DNA of 26,049 bases from an uncultured Eubacteriales bacterium (GTDB taxonomy: Bacteria > Bacillota > Clostridia > UBA1381 > UMGS1253). Under the pieces are notes generated by a model, which saw only the letters and a list, made by a program, of their open reading frames with translations, was not told where the DNA came from and searched no databases. Of the stretch, positions 23,141 to 26,049 are shown piece by piece. The stretch lies in contig URQR01000009.1 in assembly GCA_900550065.1 (NCBI GenBank), positions 1 through 26,049 on the forward strand, written 5' to 3'. Position 1 is the stretch's first letter, and every line of letters starts with the position of its first letter. The translations under genes were made by a program, and so were the position numbers.

Positions 23141-23157
23141 GCCGTTGAGGTGGTCGT

Positions 23158-24330
23158 ATGCTGCAATATTTAAACCAAATTGCGTTTGCTCCCTTTGGTA
23201 AAATTTTAAAAAGCAATTTTGAAGGGACGCCGCATACAATTCAAAAAACGGACACAGATGTTTTTTTCTATTATTCAGAGGATATTTTTCTCAATATCGT
23301 GGAGGGCGTATGCGCCTTAAGTTTGATAGAGCAGGGGAAGGTCTGCTCCTTTTTGCTCGATAAGCCTATTAGGCTAAAAGCCGGTGTCCCGTTTTGTCTG
23401 ACTGCGGTCGGCGGCTCCTGCGTAATTAAGCTCTTAGCCGAAGGAAAGCGACACAGCATACCGTATCGCGGACGATTTTCCCCTATCCAAAGGACTCCTA
23501 AAATTTTTATCAGCGACATTATCACCTTTTTTTATCAGGAAAAGGCCTTCGGTCTGCGCCCTCTGCCTGAAACGCACGATTTTTTTGAGCTGACCTATGT
23601 GGACAGCGGCACAATAATCAATCAGCTTGACGGCAAAAATTTTATAGCCCATCAAGGGGAGCTGCTCTTTTTCTTCCCCGGTCAAACGCATATGCAAACC
23701 ACGCCGGACGATGGACCGGTATCCTTTGTTACAATCAGCTTCGCAATGCGCTTAGAAAATGCCACGCTTCTAAAGGATAAAATCTTTCGTGCGGACGCAG
23801 TTATCCGGAGCATCTACTCCAACATTCTGACCGAGTATGAAAGCCCGGACGGTTACTCAGCCGATATGCTCGTCGGGTATTTACACCAAATTATCCTGCG
23901 GTTGATGCGCTACAGCATTGGTATGTCGCCGCACTCACTGCCGGCTGACCCGCAAAATACGCCGGATTCCTCCACTCCGGAGCCAAGTCTCATAAAAGGC
24001 AATATATCGAACCCACTCGTACACAGCGCAATCGACTATATTCACACACACGTCCAAAAACGGCTGTCCCTATCGGATGTCGCAGAGGCGTTAAAGCTCA
24101 ATCCTTCATATATCTCCCGCCTGTTTAAGGCGCACACAAACTGGAATATGACCGAATATATCCGCGTGCTCAAGCTGTCAAAGGCGAAAAAACTCTTAAA
24201 ATCGGGCGGCTACACCGTGACAGAGCTCTCAGAGCTATTTGGCTTTTCGTCCATACACTATTTTTCAAGCTGCTTTAAAAAACAATATGGGATTGCGCCG
24301 GGCCATTACGCACAAATGCTCAAGGAGTAG
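23158..24330 (+). CDS. AraC-family transcriptional regulator with cupin sensor domain
   Basis: A 390-residue regulator. The N-terminal part includes a cupin-like stretch around 135-185 (HDFFELTYVDSGTIINQLDG, HQGELLFFFPGQTHMQ), usual for sugar-sensing AraC proteins; the first 100 residues look like a second beta-rich region. The C-terminal 100 residues hold two helix-turn-helix motifs: SLSDVAEALKLNPSYISRLFK and TVTELSELFGFSSIHYFSSCFKKQYG, the second being the AraC signature. It is likely to bind a carbohydrate and activate the divergent kinase/pyrophosphorylase operon, its closest neighbour, and perhaps the PL8 gene. GAGGTGG directly before the ATG fits. It ends in TAG, six bases from the convergent GTPase gene, with no terminator visible between them. 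Confidence 0.93.
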   Translation: MLQYLNQIAFAPFGKILKSNFEGTPHTIQKTDTDVFFYYSEDIFLNIVEGVCALSLIEQGKVCSFLLDKPIRLKAGVPFCLTAVGGSCVIKLLAEGKRHSIPYRGRFSPIQRTPKIFISDIITFFYQEKAFGLRPLPETHDFFELTYVDSGTIINQLDGKNFIAHQGELLFFFPGQTHMQTTPDDGPVSFVTISFAMRLENATLLKDKIFRADAVIRSIYSNILTEYESPDGYSADMLVGYLHQIILRLMRYSIGMSPHSLPADPQNTPDSSTPEPSLIKGNISNPLVHSAIDYIHTHVQKRLSLSDVAEALKLNPSYISRLFKAHTNWNMTEYIRVLKLSKAKKLLKSGGYTVTELSELFGFSSIHYFSSCFKKQYGIAPGHYAQMLKE

Positions 24331-24336
24331 CGCAGC

Positions 24337-26049
24337 TTAGAGCGTGTCGCCAAATGTACCAATTGCATTGCGTGCCCAAAGAATATATTTTGAGCGGTCG
24401 AGCGGATCGACACCACGACGCGGCGTTGTCATAACAAATCCGGGCGGGCATGCCCGGTAGCCGCTCAGTGTCGAGGTCATTACGCCGCGCCCGCCACTTA
24501 TAGCGGCAAGCTTTGCCGGTAAATCGAGCGACTTTGCCGCCGGAACCTGCGCCTCCACGATAAAACGCCCTTTCTCTATCACCGGACTGTCAAATTCGCC
24601 TTCTGCATTTACAATTTCACCAATCACCTTTCCGGCGCACTCCTCCGGTGCGCTGATACAAAGCGTCAGCATCGGCTCCAGCAGGATGGTGCCCGCGTCT
24701 AACAGCGCTTTTGCCAGCGCCATAGGTGTTGCGACAAAAAAGTCGAGCGGATGCGTGTGTTCGTTGTGATACTCCCCGTCGACGAGCGTAACCTTGATAT
24801 CGGTAACCTCCCAGCCGTATATCCCCTGCGCAAGCGCACGGGATACCGCCGTCTTCACGTGGTTTTGATAGCGGTACGGAAGCTTCTTTGGTGACACGCG
24901 GCATTCATATTCTACGCCTCGGCCGCGCGCAAGCGGTTCTACCACAAAGCGCAGTACAGCCCAGCACGGCTTCGGCATTGTATACGCGTCAAATCCTTCT
25001 CCGGCCTCTGCTATCGTTTCTTTATAAATCACGCTTCTGCCGCCGAATACAACGCCAACACCGAAGCGTTCCCGTAATATCTGTTCGAGCACCTCTGTCT
25101 GAATAATCCCCATACTGTTAACCGCTATCTCTGTACCCGGCTGCGGTGGATAAAAGCCAAGCGTTGGCTCTTCCTCATTTAAAACCGAAAGCGCATCAAT
25201 CAGCTTTGTGCGTTCCTGCTCCAGAGCGGGCCGCATCGTAATCCGCAAAAGCGGGTCAACCCAATGTACCATCTCAGGAACAAGGGCAGGATCGCCCAAA
25301 ACATCCCCAACGGAGGCATTTGGCATCCCATATACGGCGGCAATATCGCCAGCCTTTAGGATGCCGGTATCCACATACTTTTCCCCGTAAAATTTACGAA
25401 TTTGACTTATTTTTTCCTGTACCCCTTTTGTCGCATTGACAACGCTGTCGCGGTTTCGCAGCGTTCCGCTATATAGGCGTACATAGGCCGTCTTCCCCAT
25501 TTGCGCGTCATGGCTGATTTTAAAAACAACACCTGCAACGCTTTCCTGTTCCTCTCCTGTGCTGTCCGGAATAAACTTGTCGATCGCGTTCAGTAAATGC
25601 GTAACCCCTTTCCCATTAATTGCGCTCCCATATAGAACCGGATATACATTCCCTTCGGCCGTTAACTCACGCAGGCGAGCAAACGCTGTCTCAACTGTTA
25701 GCGTTCCCTCCATGTACTGTTCAAACAGTACTTCATCTAAAAGCGCAGCCTCCTCCCGAAAATCCGTCTCCACTACGTCAGCCTGTGGGGTGCCCTCATC
25801 AGTTACCGCATAAAGCGGACAAATCCGGTCGTCCAGCCGCGCCCGAATCTGTGTGCATACCTCTTTGACATCGGCGCCCGCGCGGTCAATCTTATTGATG
25901 AATAAAATAACGGGAATCTTCCTGCGGCGCAACGCACGAAAAATGATCTCCGTGTGCGCCTGCAGTCCTTCAACCGCCGATATAACCAAAACTACGCCGT
26001 CCAATACCATTAGGGCGCGTTCTACCTCAGCAGCAAAATCAATATGGCC
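24337..26049 (-). CDS. EF-G-like translational GTPase of the Tet(M)/Tet(O) ribosomal-protection type (5' end missing)
   Basis: 570 residues are visible; the first roughly 70-80 lie beyond the right edge. The frame opens at base 26049 with GHIDF, the end of the G3 motif DTPGH. G4 is FINKIDRAG, G5 is GSAINGKG. Then follow domain II (GVVFKISHDAQMGKTAYVRLYSG), domain III, domain IV with YGWEVTDIKVTLVDGEYHNEHTHPLDFF, and domain V ending SGYRACPPG. The overall layout and the HPLDF at the domain IV loop match ribosomal-protection proteins better than housekeeping EF-G, which has a GSYH-x-VDSS type loop there. These proteins displace tetracycline from ribosomes; diverged members may serve other roles. 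It may or may not give resistance. Confidence 0.87.
   Translation of the reverse strand, partial: GHIDFAAEVERALMVLDGVVLVISAVEGLQAHTEIIFRALRRRKIPVILFINKIDRAGADVKEVCTQIRARLDDRICPLYAVTDEGTPQADVVETDFREEAALLDEVLFEQYMEGTLTVETAFARLRELTAEGNVYPVLYGSAINGKGVTHLLNAIDKFIPDSTGEEQESVAGVVFKISHDAQMGKTAYVRLYSGTLRNRDSVVNATKGVQEKISQIRKFYGEKYVDTGILKAGDIAAVYGMPNASVGDVLGDPALVPEMVHWVDPLLRITMRPALEQERTKLIDALSVLNEEEPTLGFYPPQPGTEIAVNSMGIIQTEVLEQILRERFGVGVVFGGRSVIYKETIAEAGEGFDAYTMPKPCWAVLRFVVEPLARGRGVEYECRVSPKKLPYRYQNHVKTAVSRALAQGIYGWEVTDIKVTLVDGEYHNEHTHPLDFFVATPMALAKALLDAGTILLEPMLTLCISAPEECAGKVIGEIVNAEGEFDSPVIEKGRFIVEAQVPAAKSLDLPAKLAAISGGRGVMTSTLSGYRACPPGFVMTTPRRGVDPLDRSKYILWARNAIGTFGDTL

Noticed and set aside
23001..23157. 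A strong sigma-A promoter for the kinase operon
   Set aside because: Only TATGAT with a -35 of AATACA was found; too weak to list as a separate feature.

Overview
The window looks like a chromosome segment from a Clostridia-type Firmicute. Pointers are strong AGGAGG-type ribosome binding sites, frequent TTG and GTG starts, sigma-A promoters with 17-18 bp spacing, tandem GerMN domains, and a pair of proteins at the left edge that resemble spore/cortex-associated peptidoglycan proteins. No rRNA, tRNA, transposase, integrase or CRISPR array was seen. The species cannot be named from the sequence alone.

Left to right. (1) Positions 1-794, minus strand: a two-gene unit, a small carboxypeptidase-regulatory-like protein and a partial SpoIID-like/peptidoglycan-associated protein. 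(2) 924-2656, minus: an orphan lipoprotein solute-binding protein with its own promoter, a dyad in its leader and a terminator. (3) 2808-12945, minus: a complete eight-gene exopolysaccharide/capsule operon in the order polyprenyl-phosphate sugar transferase, GT4, GT4, Wzy-like polymerase/ligase, GT2, two Wzz-like co-polymerases, pyruvyl transferase. No flippase and no tyrosine kinase are present. (4) 13097-16295, plus: an OmpR-type response regulator, its histidine kinase and a membrane-anchored double-GerMN protein, divergent from the EPS operon. (5) 16327-17164, minus: a Cof-type HAD phosphatase. (6) 17192-17559: a triplicated structured repeat with embedded promoters. (7) 17634-21040, plus: a D,D-carboxypeptidase and a signal-less polysaccharide lyase family 8 protein. 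(8) 21084-23004, minus: a GlmU-N-like nucleotidyltransferase and an upstream GHMP sugar kinase broken by an in-frame TAG; an AraC-type regulator diverges from them (23158-24330). (9) 24337-26049, minus: most of an EF-G-like GTPase of the Tet(M)/Tet(O) ribosomal-protection type, running off the right edge.

Two themes recur. One is building the cell surface: EPS assembly, a two-component system, wall enzymes. The other is handling of amino-sugar/uronic-acid glycans: PL8 lyase, sugar kinase, sugar-nucleotide pyrophosphorylase, AraC regulator, and perhaps the solute-binding protein.

The most unusual element is the array at 17.2-17.56 kb. Three copies of an ~82-85 nt unit fold into the same shape (a 5' hairpin, then a closing stem around two hairpins) with compensatory base changes in every stem. 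Each copy is followed by a -35/-10 pair at a fixed 18 bp spacing, and the last of these points at the carboxypeptidase gene. The second item to check is the single amber codon in the GHMP kinase.
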